Positions 17,165-26,144 of a stretch of DNA of 64,000 nt are shown here, piece by piece. Positions within the stretch are counted from its first letter, which is position 1. The number at the start of each line of letters is the position of its first letter. Both the position numbers and the translations under genes were made by a program. The notes beneath the pieces were generated by a model. It was not told the DNA's origin, ran no database searches, and saw only the letters and a program-made list of their open reading frames with translations. Origin of the DNA: Hyphomonadaceae bacterium TMED5 (GTDB taxonomy: Bacteria > Pseudomonadota > Alphaproteobacteria > Caulobacterales > Hyphomonadaceae); NCBI GenBank assembly GCA_002173095.1, contig NHBK01000009.1:802310-866309 (forward strand), read 5' to 3'.

Positions 17165-17932
17165 ATGAAAAAACCCTTTGTTTTCGACCAGGCCGACTCC
17201 GGAGAATTGTTGGCAGAAGTAGCCTCTGTGATCGCGCATGATGTTCGTACACCTGTTCGCCATGTCGGTCAGTTTCTGGAGTTTTATGAACGCGAATTAT
17301 TGGCCGGAAACATAAAACAGGCTGCTGCGCATATGGAGGTGGTCAAGGAAAGCCTGGGGCTCGTCTCTGACATGCTGGACGGGGTCATCACATATGCACG
17401 CATGGGACGCGGTCTTGAGGCCCCCGAAGAGGTCAATTTGCACAAGCTCGTCAATTCAGCGCTGGAACGTGCGCAGATGGCGTCAGGTCAGCGCGATGTG
17501 AAGCTTGTTTTTGAAGGCAATGAATTTGGCTTTGGCCATGAAGTGCGCCTCATGGAAATGTTTTATCATCTGTTTGAGAACGCTTTGCTCTATCACCCTG
17601 GTGACAGCAAACCTGAAATTCGCGTGCGTGTTTGCCGTGCCGGTGACCAACAGAAAATCGAGATCAGCGATTCAGGAAAAGGCCTGCCAGAGGGCTATTC
17701 AGACATTGTGTTCGACCTGTTTCAGCAGGTTGAGAAGGGGAAGGCGCATCAGGGCATTGGCCTTGGTATGTCCATGGCGCGCCGTATCGCTCAAATGCAT
17801 GGCGGCGATATTCTTCTTGCTGAGAAACAGCCCGGCCCGGACGATCTGTCAGGTCTGAAGCTGATTGTCCTGCTGCCAATTGCTGAAAAACAAAGAGAAA
17901 TGGCCGAGCGTTTGTCTGCCTCAGACGCGTAA
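17165..17932 (+). CDS. Short soluble histidine kinase
   Basis: 255-residue kinase with no sensor domain or membrane segment. It consists of a HisKA-like dimerisation domain with the phospho-acceptor His in VIAHDVRTPVRHVGQFL and an ATPase domain with N-box FYHLFENALLYHPG, G1 box SDSGKGLPEG, F box DLFQQV and G2 box GIGLGMSMARRI. The H-box type resembles kinases found after phytochrome or PAS domains, so the sensor may be a separate protein. The ATG at 17165 (MKKPFVFDQ) is preferred over the upstream frame. It is divergent from the receiver-pseudokinase gene, a likely partner, and its end overlaps the convergent esterase by 12 bp. Confidence 0.85.
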   Translation: MKKPFVFDQADSGELLAEVASVIAHDVRTPVRHVGQFLEFYERELLAGNIKQAAAHMEVVKESLGLVSDMLDGVITYARMGRGLEAPEEVNLHKLVNSALERAQMASGQRDVKLVFEGNEFGFGHEVRLMEMFYHLFENALLYHPGDSKPEIRVRVCRAGDQQKIEISDSGKGLPEGYSDIVFDLFQQVEKGKAHQGIGLGMSMARRIAQMHGGDILLAEKQPGPDDLSGLKLIVLLPIAEKQREMAERLSASDA

Positions 17933-18949
17933 GTGATCGCGAACGAGGACAGCAATCTCTTCACAGGCTTTACGCGCCGCCGGTGAAACGGACATGAATG
18001 CCGTGAAGCCATGAGCGAGACTGTCATAACAGCGATATTCCACATCCACGCCTGCATCCGTCAGGCGTTCTGCGTAAATGCGCCCCTGATCCACCAGCGG
18101 GTCGAAGCCTGCTGTCACGATGATTGCAGGCGGCAAGCCTTCCAGATTGGTTTCTGAAAGCGGAGAAATACGGGAATCCTCAGTGTCCTGACCGTCTGGC
18201 AGATATTGCGCCATGAACCAATCCATCGTGTCTTTCGACAGTGGATAGGTCTCTGCATATAAATGCATGCTTGGGGTGTCTGAAGCGACATCTGTTGCCG
18301 GGTAGATGAGCACCTGCAGAACGGGCAGGGGCTTATGGTCTTTCTGCATTTCCTGCGCGATGATCGCGCTGAAATTGCCGCCCATAGAGTCGCCGGCAAT
18401 CGCCGCTTGTCCCGGAGGCGCGCCAAGCGTTTCAGCTTCCTGCAGCGCCCATTCATAGGCGGCGATCGCATCGTTGAGACCTGCTGGCCATTTATGCTCA
18501 GGTGCCAGTCTGTAATCGACAGAAACCACGGGTGCTTTGCAGATATGGCTCAACAGGCCGCAAAATTCATGGCTCGTATTTAGATCGCCGATTACACCGC
18601 CGCCAAAATGATAAAACACAATGACGGGCATGTTCGGGTTTTGGCCGAAAGGGCGATAAATCCGGATAGGGATGTCGCGGCCTTCAGTCGTGAAATGCGT
18701 GTCTTCAGAGCTCACGCCTTCAGGCAGGCCGCCTGCCAGCATGGCAAGACCTTCAGCGGATGCTGCACGCGCCGTCGCCGCAGGCAGGGTTGAAATTGGC
18801 GGCTGTTTGCGAGCGCCATGGGCAATAAACTGGAAATGCGGGTCCAGGCGCCGTCCACCAATCTCGACAGGTCGACCGCCCGACATTTTGATCAGCCAGT
18901 CAGACGGAAGTTTCAGCAATGATTTCGCGATGAAAGCTTTGAGGCTCAT
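17921..18949 (-). CDS. Alpha/beta hydrolase, HSL-type esterase
   Basis: 342-residue esterase of the hormone-sensitive-lipase family. The oxyanion-hole motif reads HFGGGVIGDL (usually HGGG), the nucleophile Ser lies in AIAGDSMGGNFSA, the acid residue in TAGFDPLVDQG and the catalytic His in DSLAHGFTAF, so the triad is complete. There is no signal peptide, so it should act in the cytoplasm on short acyl esters. It lies 45 bp downstream of a tetR gene on the same strand and may be regulated by it. The natural substrate is unknown. Confidence 0.88.
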   Translation of the reverse strand: MSLKAFIAKSLLKLPSDWLIKMSGGRPVEIGGRRLDPHFQFIAHGARKQPPISTLPAATARAASAEGLAMLAGGLPEGVSSEDTHFTTEGRDIPIRIYRPFGQNPNMPVIVFYHFGGGVIGDLNTSHEFCGLLSHICKAPVVSVDYRLAPEHKWPAGLNDAIAAYEWALQEAETLGAPPGQAAIAGDSMGGNFSAIIAQEMQKDHKPLPVLQVLIYPATDVASDTPSMHLYAETYPLSKDTMDWFMAQYLPDGQDTEDSRISPLSETNLEGLPPAIIVTAGFDPLVDQGRIYAERLTDAGVDVEYRCYDSLAHGFTAFMSVSPAARKACEEIAVLVRDHLRV

Positions 18950-18994
18950 GATGTCTCCCGAAGACCCGATTCTTTTCTGTTCTTAGAAGGGAAT

Positions 18995-19654
18995 TTAATC
19001 AAAAGCATGACGAACGCCACACAATACCAGATTGGTGGCAAATTGTGTGGCCTGATCGACCTGAGCCTCAGGATTTGAAGGATCGCTGGAAATACGCTCC
19101 AGCATGCAGTCGCCCAGCTCTCGGGCAATGCCGATGGCCGAGGCCGTGAGGTAGGTCACGTCGATATCTGGTGACCCTTCGGACTTCAGCACGGTCTCAA
19201 TATCCTTACGGATTTCCAGATATACTGCGCGCATTTCAGGTGTATCGACGCGTAGTTCCGGAACGTCCAGCTGAGGTCGGTTCAGCTTGAACACATCAGT
19301 ATGTTTGTCGGCCAGAAATTTGAAATAGGCACCAAAAGCCCCGTGCAGATAATCCTTGAAGGACATGTCTTCGCGCGGCAGCTCGCGCAGAAGCCTCCCA
19401 ATTTCCTTCACAGAGGACTCAGCCAGCGCCTCGATGATTTCTTCTTTGGATTTGAAGTAATTATAGAAAGTGCCGCTGGCGAGTTCGGTCCGTCGGATAA
19501 TGTCGCGCACGGTCGTGGCATCATAGCCAAGCTCAGCAAACACCAGTCGGGCTGCATCCAGTATGGCTTCGCGGTTTGCCATCTTTGCGCGTTCTCGTTT
19601 GCCCGGCAGCTTTGCCGACGAAGCAGTGCGAGACGTCTTGGACTGGAGTTGCAT
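18995..19654 (-). CDS. TetR-family transcriptional regulator
   Basis: 219 residues. The N-terminal helix-turn-helix is typical: REAILDAARLVFAELGYDATTVRDIIRRTELASGTFYNYFKSKEEI (residues about 29-75). The remaining 140 residues are the helical ligand-binding and dimerisation domain, with no assignable ligand. It is followed by the esterase gene on the same strand, a common arrangement in which the regulator controls itself and its neighbour. The first 25 residues are basic and could be an extension or a too-early start; the Met at residue 25 (MANREAIL) is the alternative. Confidence 0.88.
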   Translation of the reverse strand: MQLQSKTSRTASSAKLPGKRERAKMANREAILDAARLVFAELGYDATTVRDIIRRTELASGTFYNYFKSKEEIIEALAESSVKEIGRLLRELPREDMSFKDYLHGAFGAYFKFLADKHTDVFKLNRPQLDVPELRVDTPEMRAVYLEIRKDIETVLKSEGSPDIDVTYLTASAIGIARELGDCMLERISSDPSNPEAQVDQATQFATNLVLCGVRHAFD

Positions 19655-19797
19655 CGATTCTTTTGCCCTGTTTCAGACCCATATTTTATGGTCCGGGGCT
19701 AAAGTTTCAATGAAGCGGAGCCAGACCTTAGTGGAATAGCGCTGCGAATTTGCCGGAAAGGCTGAGATTTAATCAGTCTGCAGGATGACGGTTCAGG

Positions 19798-20259
19798 TTA
19801 ATTCAGCTCATAGAGCGCTGCACCATAATAGCAGAGGCTGGTTGAGCACTGATACATCTCTGCATGGAAATGATAGGTGTATCCGCTACGCGTCTGGAAA
19901 ACGACGATCGGCAGGTCATCGATCTCGCGATCAGCTACGACCTCATTTCCATTCTGCTCGTGAACAATCAGATCGATATCAGTACAGTCCTGATCACAGG
20001 CCGCGATGATGGCATACGTTCGGTTGGGATAAACCGGAATATTCACCTGATTTTGGTCGCCGGAATCAATTGTACCATCGAAATACTCGATGACCGTCGC
20101 GCTGAGACCATTCTCACGGCTGGCCACGCCAAGGTCGCGAGAGGCTTCTATGATCTGATCATAGACATGCTGTTCCCATTGATTGTTTTTCTGGGCTGCG
20201 GCTGTGTTCAATCCTGCCAGCGCGAGTGACAGACAGATGGCGCTGATGCGTAACTTCAT
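19798..20259 (-). CDS. Secreted hypothetical protein
   Basis: 153 residues with a clear Sec signal peptide (MKLRISAICLSLALAGLNTAAAQ) when started at the ATG at 20259, which has GGGGGAC as ribosome site. The mature part has four cysteines in two pairs (IIAACDQDCTDID and YQCSTSLCYYGAALYELN), likely oxidised in the periplasm. A segment like IDLIVHEQNGNEVVADREIDDLPIVVFQT resembles small beta-sandwich domains of secreted proteins. No function can be named. Confidence 0.7.
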   Translation of the reverse strand: MKLRISAICLSLALAGLNTAAAQKNNQWEQHVYDQIIEASRDLGVASRENGLSATVIEYFDGTIDSGDQNQVNIPVYPNRTYAIIAACDQDCTDIDLIVHEQNGNEVVADREIDDLPIVVFQTRSGYTYHFHAEMYQCSTSLCYYGAALYELN

Positions 20260-20373
20260 TTTCGTCCCCCGATGAAAACAAGACTTACAAAGCCTCTCAT
20301 GTAGAGGCGAGAAATTCAAGTTTATGGGGAATTTTTGATCCAGAAGATTGTAGAAGTTGCCTTGTGGCGCGGG

Positions 20374-20802
20374 TCAGCTATCCGGGCGATCTATCTTCAG
20401 GCTTGCGGACAGCGCCTCGGACTCCAGACCTGAAGAGCGTTCCATCTGGAACTTCCCGCCAGTAAAACTCATGCCCTGCCCAGCGTGCCATTCACCGGAA
20501 ATCAGCGTGCCATCTTCATTCAGATTGCCCAGATATTTGATCACTTCCTGATGTACGTCAGGGCCAGGATGATAGACTTTGTCGAAATACACGGTTTCTC
20601 GCGAAATCTCCCCGGAGATATCTGCGGTGAGTTCGACCAGTGCAGGTGATGCAAAAGTGTTGGGCTCCATCACTGTACCAATGAACAGGCCTGTCCCCGC
20701 CGCCTCAACGAAAGCAGAAAACGGAATATTCGTATTGCCGATATCAAGGCCATAGCTGTACCAGCCTGACCAATAACCGGAAATATCAGGTTTTTCGCTC
20801 AT
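20374..20802 (-). CDS. Hypothetical beta-rich protein
   Basis: 142 residues, no signal peptide, no membrane segment. Alternating short strands with conserved-looking G/W positions (ISGYWSGWYSYG, TGLFIGTVMEPN, GTLISGEWHAGQGMSFTGGKFQMER) suggest a small calycin-like barrel. No family is recognised. It is a single gene on this strand, between a secreted protein gene and the divergent thioesterase pair. Confidence 0.6.
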   Translation of the reverse strand: MSEKPDISGYWSGWYSYGLDIGNTNIPFSAFVEAAGTGLFIGTVMEPNTFASPALVELTADISGEISRETVYFDKVYHPGPDVHQEVIKYLGNLNEDGTLISGEWHAGQGMSFTGGKFQMERSSGLESEALSASLKIDRPDS

Positions 20803-20849
20803 AAGGATTATCTTTTCCCTTTGGCAGACACTGGCTATAGGATGACTGT

Positions 20850-21323
20850 ATGACAGCAGATCCTGATTTCTTCGACCTCATTCGACAGTATGCGCCTAAC
20901 ATTATCAATAAGGTGCCATACGCCAAGACGCTTGGTTTTGAACTTGTTGAGCTGGAGCCGGGCCGCGCCGTTGCACGCGCGCCTTATCAGGCTGAGACGA
21001 TAGGCGACATCGAAACCGGAATTATTCATGGCGGCGTTGTGACTGCGCTATTGGACAATGTGTCCGGAGTGTCTGTTATTGCAGCACTTTCTGAAATGAA
21101 ATCGACGGCAACGCTCGATCTGCGCATTGACTATATGCGCCCGGCTGAGGTGGGCAGAGACATTATCGCTGAGGCTAAATGCTATCATATGACGCGTACT
21201 GTCGCTTTCACGCGCGCATGGGCATATCACGAAACAAAGGACAGAGTGATCGCAACAGCGTCCGGATCCTTTGCTCTGAACCCGATCAAACAATTCCCCG
21301 GTGATTCGGAAGGGGAGGGCTGA
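20850..21323 (+). CDS. Hotdog-fold thioesterase (PaaI type)
   Basis: 157-residue hotdog protein of the 4HBT/PaaI family, which hydrolyses acyl-CoA thioesters. The hallmark ETGIIHGGVVTALLDNVSGVS near residue 57 carries the HGG turn and the central-helix Asp. A second region, TATLDLRIDYMRPAEVGRDI, matches the family strand pattern. It is paired with another hotdog gene 2 bp downstream; the two may form a heteromer or a pair with different substrates. Confidence 0.88.
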   Translation: MTADPDFFDLIRQYAPNIINKVPYAKTLGFELVELEPGRAVARAPYQAETIGDIETGIIHGGVVTALLDNVSGVSVIAALSEMKSTATLDLRIDYMRPAEVGRDIIAEAKCYHMTRTVAFTRAWAYHETKDRVIATASGSFALNPIKQFPGDSEGEG

Positions 21324-21325
21324 TT

Positions 21326-21751
21326 ATGGGTGAGGACATTTATCTGCGTCAGGAAAAGCTGCAGGCTTATCTAGAACGCACGCCCTTCGCGTCTTTCCTT
21401 GGTTTCAGGTGTGAAATCATGGGTGACGAGATGACGGCCATCCTGCCATTCAATGAGAAAATCATCGGCAATCCGACCATTCGCGCGCTTCATGGCGGCG
21501 CGACGGGCGCCTTTCTGGAGCTGACGGCCATGGCCCAACTCTTTCTTCTTTCGGAAGAGGCGAAGATGGCCAAACCGATCAATCTGACGATTGATTACCT
21601 GCGTCAGGCACGGTCTGAGAATCTCTATGCACGTGCCGAAGTTACCAAACAGGGGCGTCGCATTGCCAATGTGCATGCCGAAGCCTGGCAGGCAGAGCGA
21701 TCTCGTCCAGTTGCGACGCTTAATGCGCATTTCCTGCTTTCGGATGACTAA
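21326..21751 (+). CDS. Hotdog-fold thioesterase, second of a pair
   Basis: 141 residues, same fold as the upstream gene. The motif NPTIRALHGGATGAFLELTAMAQL holds the HGG turn, but the acidic residue in the helix is Glu where the neighbour has Asp. The strand KPINLTIDYLRQARSENLYA is conserved. It starts 2 bp after the previous stop behind a strong GGGGAGGG site, so the two are co-translated. The low similarity between the pair suggests an old duplication. Confidence 0.86.
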   Translation: MGEDIYLRQEKLQAYLERTPFASFLGFRCEIMGDEMTAILPFNEKIIGNPTIRALHGGATGAFLELTAMAQLFLLSEEAKMAKPINLTIDYLRQARSENLYARAEVTKQGRRIANVHAEAWQAERSRPVATLNAHFLLSDD

Positions 21752-21854
21752 CGGCGCACGCTGCACGTCAATCCATTGCTTTGAAATTGTGTAGATAAGC
21801 TTCGTTAATCTTAAGACTTAGCTGCTACCCATTCGCCTGCAGAAGTGTAGGCCT

Positions 21855-23369
21855 ATGAACCAGAAATTCACACTCAGAGACCTCGTTCGGTCTCATATCG
21901 ACAAGCCCGAGCTGCTCCGCATGCAGCTCGATGCGATGTCGCGTCAGATTCCTCTGGTCTATCTCATCGTCAGCGTAAATGTTGTGGGCGTGGCGGTCGC
22001 ATTTTACGGTGATGCGCCTGATCTCCTCACTATCTGGACGCCCCTGGTCGGCGTGTCCCTGTTCCTTTTGCGCAGTATCGCCTGGTGGCGTTCGCCAAAA
22101 ACCTTTCAAACACCGGAACTTGCGCTGAAAGAGCTCAACCGCGTGAGCATTCTCATGGCGGGGAGTGCGCTGGCTTTGTCATCCTGGTGTGTGCTGCTGT
22201 TTCCCTATGGAGACGCATTTCAACAGAGCCATATCGCCTTCTTCATTTCTGTGACGCTGATCGGCACAATCTTCGCGTCAATTCAGTTGCCCCGGTCTGC
22301 ACTTGCCGCGATCGGGATTAGTGGCACGGCCTTCGTCATTTTCTTCATGACGCGCGGAAACATGGTGTTCTCGGCTATGGCCGTGAACTTCATCATGATC
22401 CTGTCTGTGGTGTATTTGCTGGTCAAAAACTACTTCAAAACGATGATCGCTTTCATCAATTCAAACAATGAATTGTCGGGCGCTAACGACGAATTACAGG
22501 CACTTTACGAAGAACTGAAGTTTCACAGAGACCATCTGGCAGATCAGGTCGACGCGCGTACGGCAGAGCTGAAAGAGCAGACTTTGAAGCTCGAACAGGC
22601 GCTGGAGGCAGAACGCAAGCTCAACGAAATGCAGAATGAGTTTGTCTCAATGGTCAGCCATGAGTTCCGCACGCCACTTGCTGTAATTGACGGTACCGCC
22701 CGTCGCGTAGAGACGCGCATGGGTGACATGCATAGCGAAGAAATTCGTGACCGGATGACGAAAATTCGTGGATCGGTGAAGCGCCTTTCCAATCTTGTGG
22801 AGCGGGCTCTGGACGCGTCCCGTCTGGCGTCCGGTCGTATTCAATGTCACCCGGAAGCCTATAATCCAAAGCAGTTGGTGGAAGAAATTCTTGAGCGGAA
22901 CGCAGAGATATCTTCGGGCTTCACGATCGATGTTGACCTGAAGCGGCTTCCCGAAACGCTGATCGGTGATCCGGACCTGATGGATCACGTTCTGACAAAT
23001 ATTCTCGGGAATGCGCTGAAATACTCTCAGAAGAACCCGCACATCATCATTACGGGTGGCCAGGAAAACGGGAGCGCAGTCATCAGTTTCCGGGATCATG
23101 GTGTGGGCATTCCACGAAATGAACTGAAGCGCGTCACTGAGCGGTTTTTCCGGGCATCTACGTCTACCGGCATTCAGGGAACAGGCGTCGGGCTTAATCT
23201 CGTCGGACAGATTGTCGACATGCATGGCGGCAAATTGGAAATAGACAGTGAAGTGGGGAACTGGACCGAAGTGCGCATCATCGTTCCTCTGGAAACAGAA
23301 TATGAAATTGATATCGAAATGGACTCGCCGGCCGAAAAGCTGCAGGCGAATATGAACTGGGAAATCTGA
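21855..23369 (+). CDS. Membrane-bound sensor histidine kinase
   Basis: 504 residues. The N-terminal 200 contain about six membrane helices (for example IPLVYLIVSVNVVGVAVAFYG and residues 85-185) with no periplasmic domain of note, so it senses in or near the membrane. A coiled coil (about 205-260) leads to HisKA with MVSHEFRTPLAVIDG and then the ATPase domain: N-box MDHVLTNILGNALKYSQ, G1 RDHGVGIPRNE, G2 GTGVGLNLV. All catalytic boxes are intact. No response-regulator gene adjoins it. A bidirectional terminator follows within 10 bp. Confidence 0.88.
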   Translation: MNQKFTLRDLVRSHIDKPELLRMQLDAMSRQIPLVYLIVSVNVVGVAVAFYGDAPDLLTIWTPLVGVSLFLLRSIAWWRSPKTFQTPELALKELNRVSILMAGSALALSSWCVLLFPYGDAFQQSHIAFFISVTLIGTIFASIQLPRSALAAIGISGTAFVIFFMTRGNMVFSAMAVNFIMILSVVYLLVKNYFKTMIAFINSNNELSGANDELQALYEELKFHRDHLADQVDARTAELKEQTLKLEQALEAERKLNEMQNEFVSMVSHEFRTPLAVIDGTARRVETRMGDMHSEEIRDRMTKIRGSVKRLSNLVERALDASRLASGRIQCHPEAYNPKQLVEEILERNAEISSGFTIDVDLKRLPETLIGDPDLMDHVLTNILGNALKYSQKNPHIIITGGQENGSAVISFRDHGVGIPRNELKRVTERFFRASTSTGIQGTGVGLNLVGQIVDMHGGKLEIDSEVGNWTEVRIIVPLETEYEIDIEMDSPAEKLQANMNWEI

Positions 23370-23372
23370 AAC

Positions 23373-23403
23373 AAAAAAAGCCCCGCATCTGGCGGGGCTT
23401 TTT
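23373..23403 (+). terminator. Bidirectional terminator between kinase and FlbA-like gene
   Basis: Stem GCCCCGC / GCGGGGC, loop ATCTG, flanked by A7 and T5 so that it can serve both convergent genes. Confidence 0.9.
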
Positions 23404-23425
23404 CTGTTTTATGATCTCCTCGGGG

Positions 23426-25240
23426 TCAGGCTGCGCCCTTGATCCGATTGGAATTGCCGCCATCCACTTCGGCCTTCAGCCAGTTTTCAAACTTCGCCAT
23501 AGCAGGCTTCCAGTCTGAGATTGTATCAGGAGAGAAGACTTGTGCTGTTGGGTACCAAGGCAGATTGCCGGTGCCGAGATATGGCCATGCATTCGGTGCG
23601 CCGATAATGCAGGTCTTTGCACCAGAGCCAGCTGCAATATTGGTCGTGGCGTTCATCGGGCCGACCAGCAGGTCAAGCGCGACGCAGAGCGCGGCCAGAT
23701 CATCAAGGTCGTCCTTCAGGTCGATGTCCAGTTGATGGATTTTGACCCCAAATTCCTTTTCCGCACGTGCAATATCATCAGCGCAATCGCCATACTGAAG
23801 ATTGATCCAGGTGACGCCTTCTGTGCGCAGCGTATTTTTCCACTGTGAGAATGGAGAATAGTACTTAGAACGCTTGGCGGACATCAGCATGGATTTCCAT
23901 AGCAGGCCAACCTTGAGGCCATCGCCAAGTTTGCTGAGTTCATTGCGCCAGTGTTCAACACGCTCTGCATCCGGCGTCAGATAGCCTCCTTCCGTAGGGA
24001 AGGCAGAAATATCGCGGCGAAGGACGCGCAGAACGCTCGCCATAGGCGCCCAATAATCATAGCTGTCCCAGTCAGTGATGAGCGGGCAGCTACGCAGTGG
24101 AATACCGTTCGAGCGGATGGTTGAGTGTTTAGTGACCTGCGCCTTGGGGAAAGAGCGCTGCATTAGCGCTTCCAGACGGGGAACAACGCCAATCGTCAGA
24201 TGTCCTTCCGGCCCGAGATGGTCGATCAGATCATGGCCCATATTCAGAAACATGACTTCATCGCCCAGGCCCTGCTCGCCGACGACCAGAATTTTTTTGC
24301 CTTTTAAATCTTCGCCATCCCATTTCGGAATTGGGAAGGAATAGGAGGTCGCGCCGCCATAGCGCGGATTATTGCGGCATTCATAGGCATCCCACGCTTC
24401 ATCCAGCTTGCCGCTACCGATGAGAGAAACGGAAATCGCATGTTCGGTTTCTGCCTCTTCGTTTGGTGGCATGGTGCCGAAGTTGAGCGCCTTGCGAAGA
24501 TAGGTCAGCGCGTCGTCATGGTGGCCTTCAGTGGCCTTGCAATAGCCGATATTGTGATAGGCGCGGGCAAGGTCCGGCTCAATCTCAAGAGCCTGCTCAT
24601 AGAAGAGCACAGCTTTATCAAAGGCTGTCTGCTCCATCATGACAGTGCCAAGCGAGTTCCAGAGAAGTGAGCTGCCCTGATTGGTGTAGATCGCAGCGCG
24701 CAGCACTTCGATGGCGTCTTCGAACTGGCCCTTATCGCGCAGAACGCAGGCAAGATTGTTCGGGCCTTCGACGGCGTCTGGCATCATGCGGCTGAAAATA
24801 CGGAAGAATTTCTCGGCGACGTCGTAAAGATCCATACGCCATGCGAGCAGTCCAAGGTTCTGATAAATCTCTGGTTCGTTCGGAGAGAGCTTTAGAGCGC
24901 GCTCATAGAGCTCAAGTGCGAGGCTTGCGACGCCCAGCTTGTCGAGTGCGATTGCGGTAATGTGGCAGGCCAGCGCGATATTCTCATCGATATCCAGCGC
25001 TGCAATGCCCAGCTTGGCCGCTTCGCGGTATTCACCCTCATTAATCTTACGCACAGCGCGCTTCATAATCGGCAGAGCTTTACGGAGTTTGGTGTCTGCC
25101 TGACTGGTTTTGTAACGCAACACAGTCTGAAGGGCCTGGCTCTTGCCGGCGTCACCTGCGGAGTCCAAAGGCAGGGGTACAGCCACGGCGGACGTGTTCA
25201 GTGCCTTTTCAAACAAAGGGCGTTGAATGGCTTCTGTCAT
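23426..25240 (-). CDS. flbA: TPR protein with glycosyltransferase-like C-terminus, FlbA-like
   Basis: 604 residues. Residues about 60-300 contain tandem tetratricopeptide repeats (for example SLALELYERALKLSPNEPEIYQNLGLLAWRM and KAVLFYEQALEIEPDLARAYHNIGYCKA). The C-terminal 280 residues resemble GT41/GT9-like folds (KILVVGEQGLGDEVMFLNM, LDLLVGPMNATTNIAAGSGAKTCIIGAP). This layout and the divergent position to flbT-flaF match the Caulobacter FlbA protein needed for flagellin production and modification. It probably adds or helps add sugar to flagellin in the cytoplasm before export. The symbol is given from architecture and context; residue identity could not be measured. Confidence 0.72.
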   Translation of the reverse strand: MTEAIQRPLFEKALNTSAVAVPLPLDSAGDAGKSQALQTVLRYKTSQADTKLRKALPIMKRAVRKINEGEYREAAKLGIAALDIDENIALACHITAIALDKLGVASLALELYERALKLSPNEPEIYQNLGLLAWRMDLYDVAEKFFRIFSRMMPDAVEGPNNLACVLRDKGQFEDAIEVLRAAIYTNQGSSLLWNSLGTVMMEQTAFDKAVLFYEQALEIEPDLARAYHNIGYCKATEGHHDDALTYLRKALNFGTMPPNEEAETEHAISVSLIGSGKLDEAWDAYECRNNPRYGGATSYSFPIPKWDGEDLKGKKILVVGEQGLGDEVMFLNMGHDLIDHLGPEGHLTIGVVPRLEALMQRSFPKAQVTKHSTIRSNGIPLRSCPLITDWDSYDYWAPMASVLRVLRRDISAFPTEGGYLTPDAERVEHWRNELSKLGDGLKVGLLWKSMLMSAKRSKYYSPFSQWKNTLRTEGVTWINLQYGDCADDIARAEKEFGVKIHQLDIDLKDDLDDLAALCVALDLLVGPMNATTNIAAGSGAKTCIIGAPNAWPYLGTGNLPWYPTAQVFSPDTISDWKPAMAKFENWLKAEVDGGNSNRIKGAA

Positions 25241-25381
25241 GTAGCGCTCCGATTCTCAGTAAATACCGAATTGCCACGGTCTCTTTAAGAAACGGCTAAC
25301 TTGAAATTACCGCGCTTAAAACAAGCATTAACCTCATCACGGTAGACAGGTTGAGAAATTCTGTTCTGGCTGGAGGAAACC

Positions 25382-25819
25382 ATGCCACTCAAACTCTCGC
25401 TGAAGCCCGGCGAAAAATTCGTTGTAAACGGCGCTGTCATCCAGAATGGCGACCGCCGTGGTGTGCTGCTTTTGCAGAACAAAGCATCTGTTCTGCGCGA
25501 GAAAGATATCATGCAGCCGGAAGAGGCAAACACACCAGCACGCCGGATCTATTTCCCGGTGATGATGATGTACCTCGATCCGAGCGACGTCTCGACACAA
25601 TATGAAGAGTTCGTGGTGCGTATGACTGAATTCATGTCAGTCATCAAAAACCCTGAAACTCTCAAAGAATGCATCTCCTGTTCCAAGGAGGTGATGGCGG
25701 GTCAATATTATAAGGCACTCACTCGGTGCCGGAATATAATGGCATATGAAGAGGAGTGCCTGGGGTATGTCCATCAAGGCGTATCAGCAGACGGCGAGGC
25801 GAACAGAGAATCCGCGTGA
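25382..25819 (+). CDS. flbT: Flagellin mRNA regulator FlbT
   Basis: 145-residue post-transcriptional regulator. In Caulobacter, FlbT binds the 5' leader of flagellin mRNA and represses or destabilises it until the hook is complete. The start MPLKLSLKPGEKFVVNGAVIQNGDRR is characteristic, as are RIYFPVMMMYLDP and the helical C-terminal half. GGAGGAAACC gives a strong ribosome site at the ATG. Its stop lies 52 bp inside flaF, so translation is coupled to the antagonistic partner. Confidence 0.93.
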   Translation: MPLKLSLKPGEKFVVNGAVIQNGDRRGVLLLQNKASVLREKDIMQPEEANTPARRIYFPVMMMYLDPSDVSTQYEEFVVRMTEFMSVIKNPETLKECISCSKEVMAGQYYKALTRCRNIMAYEEECLGYVHQGVSADGEANRESA

Positions 25820-26117
25820 GGTCGAATATCGTCTGTTTGCTCAGGTAACGGCGCAACTCGTCGATGCTCAGAAGACAGGCAAAGAAGACCTTCGTAAACT
25901 TATGGAAGCATTGGACTATAACCGTCGGGTTTGGTCAGCAATGTCCATGGATTGCGCATCACCAGATAATGCTTTGCCAGCGCAATTGCGGGCGAGCATC
26001 ATTTCGCTGTCTATTTTTATAAACAAGCACACCTCTGCGATTATGCGCGAAGGTGAAGATATTCAGGATCTGATCGACATTAATCGTCTGATCATGCAGG
26101 GCCTGAACGGGGAATAA
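25767..26117 (+). CDS. flaF: Flagellin biosynthesis protein FlaF
   Basis: 116 residues, all helical, with the family start MSIKAYQQTARRTENPREVEYRLFAQVTAQL and core DYNRRVWSAMSMDC...LPAQLRASIISLSIFINKHT. FlaF promotes flagellin translation or secretion and opposes FlbT in Caulobacter. The ATG at 25767 is chosen because it gives the conserved N-terminus; the longer frame from 25746 adds seven unrelated residues. It overlaps flbT by 53 bp in another frame. A short GGGGAATAAATTCCCC hairpin surrounds the stop codon. Confidence 0.92.
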   Translation: MSIKAYQQTARRTENPREVEYRLFAQVTAQLVDAQKTGKEDLRKLMEALDYNRRVWSAMSMDCASPDNALPAQLRASIISLSIFINKHTSAIMREGEDIQDLIDINRLIMQGLNGE

Positions 26118-26144
26118 ATTCCCCGCTATAAATGGCCGCCGCGC

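Noticed and set aside
25300..25335. CtrA box TTAA-N8-TTAAC between flbA and flbT
   Set aside because: The spacer is 8 and not 7 bp, and isolated TTAA pairs are common in AT-rich gaps, so it was not listed as a site.
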